Shown here: positions 63,723 through 64,000 of the stretch, piece after piece
Numbering within the stretch: the stretch's first letter is position 1
Layout of the letters: the number at the start of each line of letters is the position of its first letter
NCBI RefSeq assembly: GCF_023065955.2
Contig: NW_026622808.1
Span: 43,722,475 to 43,786,474 of the forward strand
DNA length: 64,000 nucleotides
Direction of reading: 5' to 3'
From: Ursus arctos
Taxonomy: Eukaryota > Chordata > Mammalia > Carnivora > Ursidae
The notes under the pieces: model-generated
The model's input: only the letters and a program-made list of their open reading frames with translations
What the model was told of the DNA's origin: nothing
Databases searched by the model: none
Translations under genes and position numbers: made by a program

Positions 63723-64000
63723 AAGAACTTAACCATGCTATCCTGCCCTGCCTCACAAATGGGGAATCCTACCTCTCTAGGTACAAGCTCTGAAGGTTTA
63801 CATGAAGCTTCCCTAGAAAGCTTCCATTCTTCTAAAAATGTCTGTGCAAACAGGCAATGTATAACCTCTTGGTAACCAACCTGCACTTCTGGACTGAAGA
63901 AACACAGTGAATGCTGGAGGATGGTCATCTTTTCTTTGAAAAGTTCCCTTTCTCCAACTCAATACAGTCATGCATCAGAGAAATTGCCTCAGCACCTTGC

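Larger units (their letters stand above)
55545..64000 (-). other. CADPS: CADPS intron, runs off the window
   Basis: No further frame-consistent CADPS exon flanked by splice sites was recognised up to 64000, so this is read as one large intron. Contents include alternating purine/pyrimidine DNA (56627-56675), MIR remnants (58240-58380, 59775-59968, 61835-62040, 63511-63722), two Can-SINEs and a tandem duplication. A short exon of unfamiliar sequence could have been missed. Confidence 0.6.

Overview
This is a 64 kb piece of mammalian nuclear chromosome: split genes with GT-AG introns, CpG islands, and old LINE/MIR debris mixed with young tRNA-Lys-type Can-SINEs. Can-SINEs restrict it to Carnivora. 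The younger SINE subfamily here (head reading gcctgggtggcacagcggtt) points to a caniform, and from memory most resembles the bear/panda type; the species call is inference. Nothing suggests bacterial, viral or plasmid DNA.

Two genes can be read from the sequence, both on the minus strand. FEZF2 is complete: four coding exons between 23495 and 26334, a predicted 5' non-coding exon ending at 26762, and a 3' UTR running to about 23070. It encodes a 461-residue repressor with an N-terminal Eh1 motif, an 18-glycine tract and six C2H2 zinc fingers. About 24 kb upstream of it is the 3' end of CADPS: its last two coding exons (55440-55544 and 51924-52103) and 3' UTR. The rest of CADPS lies beyond the right edge, so about 55545-64000 is read as intron. 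The order FEZF2 then CADPS, on the same strand, matches human 3p14.2.

Layout: 1-17.3 kb is gene-free and full of L2, L1 and MIR remnants plus three Can-SINEs. From 17.3 to 33.4 kb is the FEZF2 domain: CpG-rich, without Can-SINEs or recognisable L1, with only a few MIR remnants and several AT-rich, homeobox-site-rich blocks that look like conserved regulatory elements. 33.4-50.9 kb is ordinary intergenic DNA, including a dense nested SINE cluster at 40.36-42.24 kb. 50.9-64 kb is the CADPS tail, with its introns holding a candidate regulatory block (54.64-55.43 kb), a G-rich tract, an alternating purine/pyrimidine tract and a recent 151-bp tandem duplication.

The two genes do not form an operon-like unit. 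FEZF2 is a developmental transcription factor of forebrain projection neurons and CADPS is a dense-core-vesicle priming factor. Their link is shared neural expression, and possibly FEZF2 regulatory DNA lying in the intergenic region or in CADPS introns. I found no undescribed gene system. The points most worth following are the candidate enhancers, the two gene-less CpG islands 5' of FEZF2, the transposon-poor zone and the SINE-tail tandem duplication.
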